64,000 bases of DNA from Hysterangium stoloniferum (Eukaryota > Basidiomycota > Agaricomycetes > Hysterangiales > Hysterangiaceae). Positions 1 to 11,118 of this stretch are shown one piece after another. The notes under the pieces were generated by a model, which saw only the letters and a list, made by a program, of their open reading frames with translations, did not search any database and had not been told where the DNA came from. The translations under genes and the position numbers were made by a program. The first letter of the stretch is position 1; each line of letters opens with the position of its first letter. The stretch spans positions 372,001-436,000 of the forward strand of contig WHVD01000050.1 in NCBI GenBank assembly GCA_015178975.1, read 5' to 3'.

Positions 1-1117
1 AGGTCTATATTGTACACCTTATTTGTACTATTATGCTGTGTGGTAGCTCGTGTTGGAGCATTCGCGGTAGTTCAATCACCAGCGAAACAGTCCCATTTGC
101 TGCGCCTTAGGCCAACTCCTCCGCCTTCTCATTACCTGTCACTCCTACATTCCCTGGTCCCTTTTATCTACCACATCGTGATATGCATCCTCACGGCAAG
201 CTCATATACAAAGCGTCCTAGAGGTAGTGCTTCGGCTTTGACTTGCGTTGCTCAAGCACCACTTGGATTTCTCCAGGCGCATCCCTTTTTAAAACACATT
301 ATTTTGTCTTATACAGTTGTTGTCTCAATATTCGTCATTTTCCAACACATGCATCTTTGAACTTGGTCGTCAACTATTTCCTCGCGCCATAAATATTTTC
401 GTGGCTGTTTTCCAGTCCTGGAAGAAAGGCAAGCACATCCCCTGTCAGACCTATTGACCGCAGGGCAAATCTGGATGACGTCAATGGAAAATGAAACAAC
501 AGGGAATGCAAGCGAGTGTGAGTTATATCTTTGTACTATGAAGTATCGATCATACGATGGAGGATATGAGGAACTCGTCACGATAATTGTCGGACTGACA
601 ATGTGGAAAAGGTTGAAATAAACGGGGATAGTGAGGGCATCGGGGTTCATGTATTCGTGCTGAACCGAAACAGCTGTAATTTATAAGGCGATGACGTGAG
701 ATCGGCTATGCAGCACTAACCAAAATATATCCCTCTGTCTCAACATTTTCCCCATTCCCTTCGGCTTCAGCTGGCTTCACAGGGTTTGCATCTCGGCTTT
801 TATTTTTGGCTTCGGCTATGGCTAACCCCCAGTTGTCCTATAAAGGCAAGTCCCACGTAGCCAAATGGTTCCCCGTTTTTTGGTGGCTTTAGTTTATTGT
901 TTCTGAACTCTTATTTTTTTGCTTCTAACAATTATCATTTGCTTTCAAACTCTCTTGATCAAATCTGTAACATCTTTTCTCTTTTCTGTTTACCTCCTTC
1001 TTTAAGTAAAAATGGTACCTGTGTTTAGCTCCAAATGATTAGTATGTGAGAACATAGTGGCCACAAGTGATCCTTGAGTTTGTCATGTGAACTCGAAGCG
1101 CTCTTTCAGTGTCCGCC
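1..1117. other. Upstream intergenic DNA, no supported gene
   Basis: I find no convincing coding segment here. The open frame near the start (10-360) has no recognisable domain. The last 250 bases should contain the promoter of the uracil phosphoribosyltransferase gene; they are pyrimidine-rich (around 895-1010) without a clear TATA box. Confidence 0.4.
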
Positions 1118-2322
1118 ATGTCCTCCCCACAATCGACACCAGCACCATTCGATATCCCTAAAAATGTTTTCACTCTTCCTCAAACAACTCAGTTGAATGC
1201 CCTTTATACAATCATACGTGACAAGACAACATCTCGGGGGGATTTTGTTTTCTATTCAGACCGCATTATTAGGTTACTTGTCGAAGAGGGACTCAACCAT
1301 TTACCGGTAGTTCCAATTACGGTGGAAACCCCTACAGTAGGTAACAAATACTAGAAGATGCGTGGCGTCAAACGGATAAACATATAAATATATATCATCA
1401 CTATCATCACAAAAATCTGATGGAACCTTTCCATGTAGGGTGCTTCATATAATGGAGTAGGATTCGAAGGGCGGATATGCGGGGTGTCTATCTTACGTGC
1501 AGGAGAGGTAAGTCTCGATTTTTTTCTTTTTGCAAGTTCTTGTTTCGTTTGCGCTTCCCTAGGCTATGGAAGAAGGACTCCGTAAGGTATGCAGGAGTGT
1601 GCGCATTGGGAAGATATTAATCCAAAGGGTGAATTACCACACTATTTGATATCAATGAGAGAGTTCTAATACTTGTGATCTGTAAAAGGACGAGGAAACG
1701 GTTCAGCCAAAACTATTTTATTTTAAGGTATGGTATATATTTCCCAGTATTGCACCATTATTAAAATTATGTTTCCAGTTGCCTCCGGACATTGCTTCAC
1801 GTTATGTGTTATTACTCGACCCTATGTTGGGTATGATTTGTTCTTCTTCTAACCAATGTGCCACTATTTAATGCCTGTGATAAATCTAGCTACCGGCAGA
1901 ACGGTAATGAAGGCCGTCGAAGTGCTTCTGGCTGAAGGGGTTCCAGAAGATCGAATTGTTTTTGTTAATGTTGTGAGTGTGCATATTTCTGCATGTTCTT
2001 CGGTGCATGTTTTTCTCAGTTGGATATTCAGATGTCTAATCCAGTGGGCCTTAACACGGTCTGTACAAGATTTCCTGAACTAAAAGTCGTAGGCATTATC
2101 TACTATACTATATCTTCCCAGAAATAACGGATGAATTCAGATTACCGGTTGGATAGACCCTATTTTAAATGAAAAGTCATGGATTATCCCTGGATTGGGA
2201 GACTTCGGCGACCGCAGGTTAGCAGTAATACCTGTTTATTTCTCCTAGAACGACACATCCTACAATTTCATTACTATGGTGCTCTGAAGATAATACTGAT
2301 AAATTTCAGGTATTGCTCCTAG
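1118..2322 (+). CDS. FUR1: Uracil phosphoribosyltransferase (pyrimidine salvage), nine exons
   Basis: Converts uracil plus PRPP to UMP and pyrophosphate in the cytosol; the family also activates 5-fluorouracil. Exons by reading frame and GT-AG sites: 1118-1336, 1439-1507, 1563-1628, 1689-1727, 1779-1830, 1890-1972, 2032-2088, 2141-2217, 2310-2322, giving about 224 residues, normal for the fungal family. Conserved blocks seen in order: FVFYSDRIIRLLVEEGLNHL near residue 45, GRICGVSILRAGE near 87, IGKILIQRDEET near 112, LLLDPMLATG near 143 (PRPP loop), IIPGLGDFGDRRYC at the C-terminus. ATG 1118 is chosen because it directly leads into the conserved start. Oddities: the usual ATGG of the PRPP loop reads ATGR, the usual DQGLNEK..Y segment reads DPILNEKSW. 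Exon 7 has a second in-frame acceptor 12 nt upstream (2020). It could be a diverged paralogue rather than the main enzyme. Confidence 0.9.
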
Positions 2323-3976
2323 GTCCAAATTCATATTTCGTATTGGCTACATACTATGCACAACAGCACTGTGAATAGTTTGGAGTTGTTCCCTTGAGTA
2401 AAATTAGTAGCAGGGGAAAGACAAACATACGTACAACACCGTCCACAGAATAATTGTTTATTAATAGGGGAGGTATAACGGCACGAAACCGACAAACCTA
2501 AAAACCGACAATTATCATGAATTATATAGGATACACGCAACGAATAATCTAGGAATACTGGTTGAAATCACTTCTTGGTAAATAGCTCAACAAGAAATAG
2601 CCACCATTGGGTGTCCATAATTATTGGTTTGGGGAGGCGGGGACGGGAAGGCCAGTGAGACAGAAGGACAGAAAACTGCAAGACTGTTATTACAGCGTGA
2701 GGTTCTCTTACTCGGCTAAGCATGGCTCTATACTCTCGGCTATCATCCCAGATATGTATAACTAAAAACGAACGTTATGGCACGTCGCTGGATATGCAAT
2801 GGGTTTATGGCAACAACACAGGGTATTTTCAATATGAGCAAGAATTTGAAAGAATGGTTTTACATTTCCTCGTTGACCATTCCAGTTTGGTTCGAAGTGT
2901 AGATGCTAGCGTCACGGATTTCACGCGTTTGAAATACTTATTTTGTTAAGAATCAAGGTGCCGCGACTTGAACTTATCAGGGTCGGAAATAGACGAACAA
3001 AGAATGAGACTGAAATAAGGCCATGCACTTTTCTTGCACATGTAAACTCTTTGTTCTAGTTTGTCGTCTGTGTCACTTTCATTTCTATCGTTTATGTATC
3101 TTATATAAACCATGCCCTGTAACGAATAGGCTCAGTCGACAAGAGTAGGTGATCCGACTACTGATATTTACTACCTATAACGAATAGGCTACAATTTCGA
3201 CTGAGGTATGGGCTGCGAGTATTGAAGACTAAATAGGCAAGGTCAATGTGAGAGTGAAACAATAGTTGTAAGACATGGTATATGAAAGGAAAGGTAGGAT
3301 ACGGTGTGATGTTGCCGTTTAGGCTTGGCATAAGGCTAGAGTGCGAGAGCCTAATTCAACATGCCCCAATCATAGTTGCCCTTCAGTCCGGTATATAAGT
3401 GCTATCTTATACTCGAGACTGAGACACAAATTTTAAGAGTACCTCTCCACACATTTTGTCGTGGTATAATGTGCAATATATAGACCCCGGAATATGTCCC
3501 AGATCGACATCCCAAAGGAATTTTGTTGGAAGCTGAGTGTGATATAAACCCCACTAATCACACAAGGATCCTTTGAGATTTTGGATCCGTGGCTTTTTTC
3601 TGTGAGTTTAGTTACCGCAGCGCTGGCAAGGACAGACCCGCCCTAGAGTTCAGCCGTCAATTTGTCTCTGGACGACATTTCTCCTATCAGTCACTTTCAT
3701 GAAACCGACCAAGCAGCTATTGAGACAAATTTTCAAACATTTGTTACACTTCCAATATGGGGTCGTACTAGTAGAATGCTAGATGTATTGTGTCCCTTAG
3801 TTCCATATATAGCACCCTCGAATCTTCGCTACGTGCCACGGCAGATTGGCGTTGCCAGTTGCCAAATGTAACGGGCTCAACCGAAGTTTATAATGTAACC
3901 TTATTCGACCATAGGGCGCTGCTGGCCTCGGTGCTGCCGATTAACCGAACATTAAGCAACGACCTTCCAACTGGCA
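2323..3976. other. Intergenic DNA between the first two genes
   Basis: No gene can be supported. A 75-codon frame at 2722-2949 has no recognisable domain. A TATA-like TATATAAG at about 3392 could serve the downstream membrane-protein gene. Frames at 3662-4020 overlap the start of that gene but do not join it through good splice sites. Confidence 0.35.
3129..3206. repeat. Small inverted repeat with CTCAGTCGA / TCGACTGAG ends
   Basis: The segment opens with CTCAGTCGA and closes with TCGACTGAG, and contains two copies of CGAATAGGCT about 60 bp apart. The same end motif occurs as compact palindromes near 60.3 and 60.4 kb, so this is probably a tiny dispersed element or relic of one. Confidence 0.45.
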
Positions 3977-5554
3977 ATGCTTTTCGTTCTGACTCTCCTA
4001 TATCTCTCTCATTGCTCTGACTATGGTACACTTGCACGCCCCATCACTGCGACGCTCTCCTCGAGTCTACTCGCAAGCCCTTTAAGCCCAGACGGCAGTA
4101 TCGCTATCCAGAGATCAATTTGGGATATAATTTGGAGCTGTCTTGTGACGATGACGGCTTGTTCATGGGTTTCTTCCCATCCAAACATTCCTGATCCAGC
4201 TGATGGTTCTATTACTGTCATAGTCAGGAGATTGAAGATAATGTTTTGGGCGCTGATCGCGCCTGAGCTTATTATTATGTGGGCAATGAGGCAGTTTTAC
4301 GGGGCATGCCGCATAAGAGATACTTTCCGAGGTCTGGCTCTCATTCCTTTGGTGCTTGCTGTCATTTACGGAGATCTAGAAAAGGACTGGACACTAACTG
4401 AGGGTCATTTCTTGCAGATGGGCGGTTTTGTTTACTCCAGCAATGGTAGACATGAGGTACTCTCGTTCGTTCGATTCAAGGACCTGGTGAATAGCGGTCA
4501 GATTCAATTCCCCAAGGTTGATAGATCTCAGATTGAGGACAAGAGCAAAGGCGATGCGTTTTCCAAATTCGTCGCAATTTTTCAGACGTCCTGGTTTATC
4601 GTGCAATGTATTGCACGAACGGCGCAGCACCTACCAGTGACACAGCTAGAATTGGCGACGGTTGCCCTAGCTGCGGCAAATGCCTTGATGTACGTATTCT
4701 GGTGGTACAAACCTCAAGGGGTTCGTTGTCCGATTTACATAAAAGCAACGTCCCCTCCTTCGGAAGATTCTCCCATTAATGGGAACACTGAATCGCCGGA
4801 ATTGCGAGGCAGATCTACATGTCGTCAGCAATTACCTTCGGGGTCAGACAACGCGATTGGTTCTTCCCAAGTCCGCCCTGAAGCGCTTGAGGGTGAAGGA
4901 GAAGGGAAAACAAGAAGCTTTTATCTCCTCCCAAGAGTATCAATACTGAGACTCATGCCAGACCTTGTATGGCGAATCGATATGGGAAAAACTGTAACGC
5001 ATGTTCCGATGCTGTACTCTATCGACCCGGATGGGCCAGATGGCGAAAACACCAGATTTTATCAAATAGTGGTAACCGGCGCCGCCGTCGGAACGATCTT
5101 CGGAACGATTCATTGCATTGCATGGAACTTTGAATTTCCATCACGGGTCGAGAATGATTTATGGCGGGCTTCCTCGCTTGTTGTGACCGCTATCCCGGTT
5201 CTTCTCATCATTACAGAGGTGGTTTATCGAGGGGTGTCCAGTTCGGTCAAGGGGGACGGTCGGGATCCCTCAGAGGTCGAAAAGGATACCCCTAACCCAT
5301 CGGCGCCGCAGGAAACTGTTATGAATGATGTAAAACCGCGCCGCAAAAAAGCAATTAGCTTCACATCAATGGCATATGGTCTGCTTTTGAAGACCGGTGG
5401 CAGCATATATATAGTACTCTCAGTCATGTCTGTTTTTTTATACATTACTGCTCGCATTATCCTTCTCACTGAAGCTGTTATCTCTTTGAGACGCCTCCCT
5501 CATAGTGCACTGGACGGCGTTCAATGGGTTCTTTCAATTCCACACACGGGATAA
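3977..5554 (+). CDS. Multi-pass membrane protein, agaricomycete-type family of unknown function
   Basis: Single uninterrupted frame of 525 codons. Residues 1-13 look like a signal peptide. Hydrophobic spans are visible near 48-66, 86-105, 118-130, 198-213, 222-243, 355-378, 394-414 and 474-500; a long hydrophilic, serine/glutamate-rich loop lies near 250-315. Family-like landmarks are a segment IIWSCLVTMTACSWVSSHPN near residue 51, a FWWYKPQGVRCP segment after the fifth span, and a short C-terminal tail ending in IPHTG. From memory, proteins of this layout occur in many copies in mushroom-forming fungi with no known function. The start is supported because the frame opens with the hydrophobic leader and the known landmarks follow at the usual distance. 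Function, partners and substrate cannot be stated. Confidence 0.75.
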   Translation: MLFVLTLLYLSHCSDYGTLARPITATLSSSLLASPLSPDGSIAIQRSIWDIIWSCLVTMTACSWVSSHPNIPDPADGSITVIVRRLKIMFWALIAPELIIMWAMRQFYGACRIRDTFRGLALIPLVLAVIYGDLEKDWTLTEGHFLQMGGFVYSSNGRHEVLSFVRFKDLVNSGQIQFPKVDRSQIEDKSKGDAFSKFVAIFQTSWFIVQCIARTAQHLPVTQLELATVALAAANALMYVFWWYKPQGVRCPIYIKATSPPSEDSPINGNTESPELRGRSTCRQQLPSGSDNAIGSSQVRPEALEGEGEGKTRSFYLLPRVSILRLMPDLVWRIDMGKTVTHVPMLYSIDPDGPDGENTRFYQIVVTGAAVGTIFGTIHCIAWNFEFPSRVENDLWRASSLVVTAIPVLLIITEVVYRGVSSSVKGDGRDPSEVEKDTPNPSAPQETVMNDVKPRRKKAISFTSMAYGLLLKTGGSIYIVLSVMSVFLYITARIILLTEAVISLRRLPHSALDGVQWVLSIPHTG

Positions 5555-5779
5555 TATTCTCCATCTCTTTGTTGTATTTCTATAATTCTGTCACCATCCC
5601 TAAAATGAAGTATATTTTGTTGAAATTAATTCTTGAAGCTCATGAGAATCACAAGCACAGGCAAATATAATTTCCATTTGGCCTCTGTGTCTCATAGGAG
5701 GGAAATGGATGAATAGGTACATGAATGATGAGCTACATAGGAGGTGGGTTGCTTTTGCTGTTAAAAAGTGGAGAAAATG

Positions 5780-5860
5780 AATGGCCAGGCTGGGAATTTA
5801 ACCCAGGGCTTCTGCATATATAAGCAAGGGTGTTACCAATTACACCACTGGATAACAGTG
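5780..5860 (-). repeat. tRNA-like sequence (SINE head or tRNA pseudogene)
   Basis: On the minus strand there is a box-A-like TGGTGTAATTGG followed about 45 bases later by a box-B-like GGTTAAATTCC, which sits in a T-arm of 5 perfect pairs (CTGGG/CCCAG) with a 7-base loop. The D-arm is also plausible, but the anticodon stem is poor. That suggests a tRNA-derived SINE or a decayed tRNA rather than a working gene. Confidence 0.45.
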
Positions 5861-5946
5861 CTAGCATTACAACCACACTTACATATATTGTTCTTACAGC
5901 TATTTGCATTATGTAAGGCAGGTGCTCCATTAGCTGCCACCAAATG

Positions 5947-6251
5947 TGTTGAAACAGTTGAATAACTCTTGACAAACACCCTGTGAGTGTGAGGAAAGTA
6001 AACACTTAATGTATTCAACTGTGAAATAAATACATACCTGTGAGTGTGAGGAAAGTAAACACTAAGGAGACTTTCCCACACCCACAGCGGAGTATACTAC
6101 AGGGTGCTTACCTAAGCACCTACACATCAGTTACCTTACTAGGTAACTCACTCAATACTGCACCTACAGTGCTGGGAAAAATACTACAAATATCAGAAAA
6201 ATATAGGGAACATCATAGACTATGTAAGAGCTGTAATATCATACTCTAACA
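5947..6251 (-). repeat. 3' LTR of the Copia element
   Basis: Begins TGTTGAAACAG and ends CTCTAACA as read on the plus strand; matches 11119-11423 almost base for base. A purine-rich stretch (AGGTGGGAG on the minus strand) directly precedes it and is the likely polypurine tract. Confidence 0.95.
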
Positions 6252-6272
6252 CTCCCACCTGATGAGACAGCT

Positions 6273-9200
6273 CTATGCTAGTCCCAGTAGTTTTCGTAAG
6301 TATTCTACCTTTGGCTTAGCCAATGGTTTTGTCAATAAATCAGCAGGCATCTCTGAAGTAGGGAGATGAACAACTTTGATCTTCCCACTATCAACTTCCT
6401 GCCTTAACCAATATGTTCTCAAATCCAGATGCTTCATACGGCCATGATGTTCAGGATCTCTGGCAACTGCAATAGAAGATTGGTTGTCAAGATACAAAGT
6501 GGATGCAGTCTTTTGAGGATATCCCAATTCCTCAAATAAGTTTCGCAACCATAGCACTTCCTGACCAGCTGACACTGCTGCAATATACTCTGCTTCAGTA
6601 GTAGAGAGAGTTACAATAGTCTGGAGTTTGCTCTGCCAGCTAATGGCTCCAGTACCCATCTTAACCACATATGCACCAGTAGATTTTCCAGTTGACTTAT
6701 CACCTCCATGGTCAGCATCTGAATAAGACACAAATAATTCCCTGTCATTACTAGGGCCAAAGGTCAAGCCCAAGTCAAGGGTGCCTTTGAGATATCGAAA
6801 GAGATGTTGTACTGCTAGCCAATGAGCCTTTCCTGGATTGTGATTAAATCTGGCTAATACTCCAACAGTATAGGCAATGTCTGGATGAGTGGCAACAGCC
6901 AAATACATAAGAGAACCAACAGCATGGATGTATGGAATGTCCTTCATGTATGCAATCTCTTCAGGAGACACTGGAGCCTGGTCTTTACTCAATTTTGAGT
7001 TAGGTATCATAGGTGTACCAATGGGATTGCAGTCAGCAAGACCATAACGCTGTAACATGTCCAAGATGTATTGACGCTGTGATAGAGTAATAGTACGCTT
7101 TGTCCTGTCTCTTTCAATGCCAACACCTAACAAGTAAGAAGTAGGACCAAGATCATGCAATTTGAAGTGGCTCTTTAGATCATCTTTGAGCTTTTTGATA
7201 GCCTCCTTGGATTTAGATGCAATAGTCATGTCATCTACAAATACTGGTATAATGACTTTGACATCACCCTTTTGGAAGACCCAAATGCTATGATCGCATA
7301 GCACTTGTTTGAAACCCAAACTGAGCAGGACAGCATTCAACTTCTTGTGCCAGATACGAGGTGACTGGCGTAAACCATATAGTCCTTTCAGAAGAAGTAA
7401 GAACTCATCACGAGCACCTTGGTGAAAACCTTCAGGCTGCTGCAAGTATACTTCCTCTTCAAGTTCACCATTCAAGAATGCAGAGGAGATATCTACACTC
7501 TCAAGTTCCATGTCCTCCAGTGCAGCCAATGCTAGGACAGCACGCAAAGTGGCCCATTTGGCAGTAGGAGCAAAGGTATCAGTGAAGTCAAACCCTGGTC
7601 GTTGTGCATAGCCTTTTGCAACAAGACGAGCTTTGAACTTGTCAATTGACCCATCCTTCTTACGCTTGATCACAAACACCCAACGAGAGCCAATAGCTTT
7701 ACGACCCTCAGGTAGTTTAGCAAGGCGAAAAGTGCCATTTTCAAGCAGGGATTGCATTTCTGCATATGCAGCGTCATACCACTTGTCAGCATCAGGACTT
7801 TGTAAGGCCTCTTTGAGAGTTCTCGGTGCATCATCATGAGCACTGGCCTTGTAGGCAAACTCAAAGGCTTCATCCACACCAATATAAAGATCTCCCTCAC
7901 TGGCAGCTAGGGCTTCTTCCTCAGACTCAACTGGAGGAGGAGAATGTAGTGGAGAATCCTCTGCCTCATCACTGGACTCAACTACAGGAGTAGATTCTCT
8001 ATAGTTGTGGATGTGAGCAGGGTCAACTTGCCAGAAACGCTTAGGAGGAACTCTGTTTCTGGGTGGATTGCGACGTGGTTGAGGAGGAGGACTCGGTGAA
8101 CGTTCAGAATGTTCAGAATTAGAATCAGAGTTGGAACTAGGACCAGGAGGCAAAGCATTATTCTGACCATCTCCCACTGGATTTGGTTCCTGTGGAGCTT
8201 CCATCTGATTAGGCTGGGCTCCCACCTGAATAGACCTAGAGGGTCCAGGAATAAACAAATCAATAAATTGTGGAGTATCAGGAAGAACATCAGGAGCAGT
8301 AGGAGTAGAAGGTATGGCAGGTTTAGACAAGCCTGGTAAGACTCTCTCATCAAAGACAGCATTATTACTGATAATAGTCTTCTTAGTCAAGGGATTGTAA
8401 AACATCCAACCCTTATAATCTGGAGGATATCCAATAAAGACACATTTCTGTGTATGAGAGCCAAGTCCAATACGTTGATCCTTCTGTACATGCACATAAG
8501 CAGTACAGCCAAATACCCTAAGATGTGATACTTCTGGTTTCCTACTATGCCAAACAGTATAAGGCACAGAATGCTTAAGAGCAGTGGTAGGTGAGCAGTT
8601 GCGCACATGAGTAATGGCAATGACAGCATGTCCCCAGAATGAGGGAGGGAGGTGGGATTCAGCCATAATTGAAGTAGCCCCTTCTTCCAATGTTCTGTTG
8701 AAGCGTTCAGCAACCCCATTCTGATGTGGTTCATTCCGCACAGTATGCTGCCGGCTGATGCCAGCAGTGGAAAGGAAGGTATCAAACTCCTTAGACATAT
8801 ATTCTCCACCCTTGTCATCTCTGAATATCTTGATCTTCTGACCAAGCAAGTTCTCCACTTTAGCCTTATATTGCTTAAATGCCTGAAAGGCATCACTCTT
8901 ATTTTTGAGTAATGCAATCGAAGCATAGCGTGAGGCATCATCAATGAAAGTGATCCAGTAGCGAAACCCTTCCACAGTTTGTGTAGGCAAGGGACCATGA
9001 ACATCACTGTGAATGAGTGCAAGTGGTTTAGTATAGCGTGTTGTTGCTATTTTATTAATCACTCTGTTCTGTTTTCCAGCCAAACAAGGTTCACAAATAG
9101 GATCAGGAGACGTGTGAGAGTCAATCTTTATCCCACCAACCAAATCACCTTTGAGGAGCTTCTGGATATCGGCATGATTGAGATGATTAAAGCGACGATG

Positions 9201-10517
9201 CCAAAGTGTGGAGTCCAAGGGACAGGTTGTAACAAGACCTGCATAATCCGTCATAGGTACCGTCATTCCATCCAAATAGGCCTGGTTATGTTCATTGACT
9301 GTGGCAGTGAAACGCAAGACCTTTCTCAAATAGAAAGACATGGTGGAATGAAAGATAGAGACACGGAAATTCTTTCTCTTTGTCAAATACAAGACGGAGA
9401 GGAGGTTACTTGTGAGATGGGGAACATGGAGAACCCTTTCAAACTCTATTATTACATTTCCATTCCCTTTAGGCTTAAACCGCACTGCTCCTATCCCTGC
9501 AGACATAACTATTTGTCCATTTGCAACTTGGATAGGTGTTTGAAACGGGGTATAACTTGAAAACCAATGACGATGGGGAGTCATGTGCGAAGAAGCACCT
9601 GTGTCAGCAGTCCAGTCAGAACTAGCATTGACAAGGAGAGCACAAGATGGATCGGTAGAGTCAGGGATAGAAACACTTGCATTTCCAGCACTCTCTGGTT
9701 TCTTCTCCTCTGATACCTTGTCAGACGCACTAGCTTTGTCAGCCTTAGCAGTCTTTCTTTCTTTATACTCCTTTTTCTTCTGCTCAACTTTGGCCTTTGC
9801 CTGTTTCTGTGCATTTGCATACTCGTAACAATTGTCTTGGGTGTGGGTGGAACCATTGCAGAATGTGCAAGGAACTTTACCAGAAGTGTTGGAAGTCTTT
9901 GACACAATTTTGTTCGCCATCTCTAAACTTCTGGCAGACTGCAAACTCTCTTGTGATGCAAAGTGAGTTTTGACATCAGAGAATGTGATAGCAGTATTCA
10001 TCATTAAAGATGAAGTCCACACAGAGTCAGATTCAGGCAGAGAACGAAGTAAAGTGAGAGCAGCAAGCTCATCATCCAGCATGGCAAGAGTGTACCCCTT
10101 TGGACGCAAGTTCTGGACACGTGCACAAACCTTGTCAACACGACTCATTAATGAAGTTAGAGATTCATCAGGTTCCTTCCGAATATTAAAGAGGTCATTG
10201 TAGGCACTAAAACGAACTGCAGGGAGTTGTTTATTATGTGCCTTGTCAATTTTAGACCACATATCATCAGGACCATCATCAATGTCAACATGGGTGCGCT
10301 GTGTAGGTCCAAGAGAGCGCCATATGATACCAGCTGCTTTATTGGAGCGCTCCAACCAGGCAGACTGTAAACTAGTCTCACTAGGTTGTTTTTCTTTGCC
10401 AGTGGCAATAGAGAGACAGTTCTCCATACGCAAAAGACCAATTATGTCATGTCTCCAATCCTCATAATTATTCTCTCCCAATATGACACTACATTTGTAA
10501 GTATCACTGGATGCCAT
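6273..10517 (-). CDS. Copia Gag-Pol polyprotein
   Basis: 1414 codons in one frame, the usual length for fungal Copia. Seen in order: a Gag region (about 1-210) with a CX2CX4HX4C zinc knuckle near residue 218; protease motif DTGASSHM near 303; pre-integrase HHCC region near 440-480; integrase core near 500-640; reverse transcriptase with the FVDDM active-site box near 1120; RNase H with SDADHGG and the TEAEY motif near the C-terminus. Gag and Pol share one frame, as in many Copia elements. The start is the ATG about 600 bases inside the 5' LTR. It copies its own RNA into DNA and inserts it. Confidence 0.95.
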   Translation of the reverse strand: MASSDTYKCSVILGENNYEDWRHDIIGLLRMENCLSIATGKEKQPSETSLQSAWLERSNKAAGIIWRSLGPTQRTHVDIDDGPDDMWSKIDKAHNKQLPAVRFSAYNDLFNIRKEPDESLTSLMSRVDKVCARVQNLRPKGYTLAMLDDELAALTLLRSLPESDSVWTSSLMMNTAITFSDVKTHFASQESLQSARSLEMANKIVSKTSNTSGKVPCTFCNGSTHTQDNCYEYANAQKQAKAKVEQKKKEYKERKTAKADKASASDKVSEEKKPESAGNASVSIPDSTDPSCALLVNASSDWTADTGASSHMTPHRHWFSSYTPFQTPIQVANGQIVMSAGIGAVRFKPKGNGNVIIEFERVLHVPHLTSNLLSVLYLTKRKNFRVSIFHSTMSFYLRKVLRFTATVNEHNQAYLDGMTVPMTDYAGLVTTCPLDSTLWHRRFNHLNHADIQKLLKGDLVGGIKIDSHTSPDPICEPCLAGKQNRVINKIATTRYTKPLALIHSDVHGPLPTQTVEGFRYWITFIDDASRYASIALLKNKSDAFQAFKQYKAKVENLLGQKIKIFRDDKGGEYMSKEFDTFLSTAGISRQHTVRNEPHQNGVAERFNRTLEEGATSIMAESHLPPSFWGHAVIAITHVRNCSPTTALKHSVPYTVWHSRKPEVSHLRVFGCTAYVHVQKDQRIGLGSHTQKCVFIGYPPDYKGWMFYNPLTKKTIISNNAVFDERVLPGLSKPAIPSTPTAPDVLPDTPQFIDLFIPGPSRSIQVGAQPNQMEAPQEPNPVGDGQNNALPPGPSSNSDSNSEHSERSPSPPPQPRRNPPRNRVPPKRFWQVDPAHIHNYRESTPVVESSDEAEDSPLHSPPPVESEEEALAASEGDLYIGVDEAFEFAYKASAHDDAPRTLKEALQSPDADKWYDAAYAEMQSLLENGTFRLAKLPEGRKAIGSRWVFVIKRKKDGSIDKFKARLVAKGYAQRPGFDFTDTFAPTAKWATLRAVLALAALEDMELESVDISSAFLNGELEEEVYLQQPEGFHQGARDEFLLLLKGLYGLRQSPRIWHKKLNAVLLSLGFKQVLCDHSIWVFQKGDVKVIIPVFVDDMTIASKSKEAIKKLKDDLKSHFKLHDLGPTSYLLGVGIERDRTKRTITLSQRQYILDMLQRYGLADCNPIGTPMIPNSKLSKDQAPVSPEEIAYMKDIPYIHAVGSLMYLAVATHPDIAYTVGVLARFNHNPGKAHWLAVQHLFRYLKGTLDLGLTFGPSNDRELFVSYSDADHGGDKSTGKSTGAYVVKMGTGAISWQSKLQTIVTLSTTEAEYIAAVSAGQEVLWLRNLFEELGYPQKTASTLYLDNQSSIAVARDPEHHGRMKHLDLRTYWLRQEVDSGKIKVVHLPTSEMPADLLTKPLAKPKVEYLRKLLGLA

Positions 10518-11103
10518 GACACGTCAATATCCACCAAGAATTTAACTTAAAAAGAACTAAGTAATTGGACTTGCAGTTGTAACACCGCCTTGCTCAACAG
10601 GGTTACCGTGATATTGCAAGGAAGGTAAAAACAAAGGCCCACTGAAGAGCACAATGCCAACAGTTCAAGTTCAATGTATCTAAAAGACCGTGTTAAAAAG
10701 GGAAAATGACGTGGCACAGACCCAGATGATACTGTGAAGTGCTTGAGGTGTGAGGGAAGAGTGTGACTGGAGAGAGAGGTGACAGGGTGTGACAGGGTGA
10801 GTCACAAGGGTGATAAAAATGAAGTTGCCCAAAAAAGGGAAATTGAGCGACGACAAGCGATTTGGAGCGTGGGAATATATGTCCTTTTATGGACACGGGC
10901 GCCTAAATGGGCGAAAAATGCGCACAATCACAGGTGTGAGATGTGAGTCCAAAAAGCGACCAAATCAGGCCAAAATCCAAGGAGATATAACCAAAATAAA
11001 ATCCAAACGCAATGTAGAGTGTTTTGGACAAGTAGAAGTTGTCAGAAAAGATGTGCAAAGTGATGGATTGCGCAGATGACAACTGGATGTACCGGTTTAG
11101 AAG

Positions 11104-11118
11104 CCGGGGCCCATAACC
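11104..11118 (-). other. Primer-binding site matching the tRNA-iMet anticodon stem-loop
   Basis: Immediately inside the 5' LTR the minus strand reads GGTTATGGGCCCC, the complement of GGGCCCAUAACC, which is the anticodon stem-loop of eukaryotic initiator tRNA-Met (anticodon CAU). This is priming by an internal half-tRNA, as known for Drosophila copia and yeast Ty5, rather than by the tRNA 3' end. Confidence 0.75.

Noticed and set aside
2020-2031. Four extra residues (LDIQ) in the uracil phosphoribosyltransferase
   Set aside because: The acceptor at 2031 keeps the family spacing; using 2019 would add four residues inside a conserved strand-loop. Alternative splicing cannot be excluded.
2722-2949. 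Small gene candidate of 75 codons
   Set aside because: No domain, no splice continuation and no composition difference from surrounding intergenic DNA.
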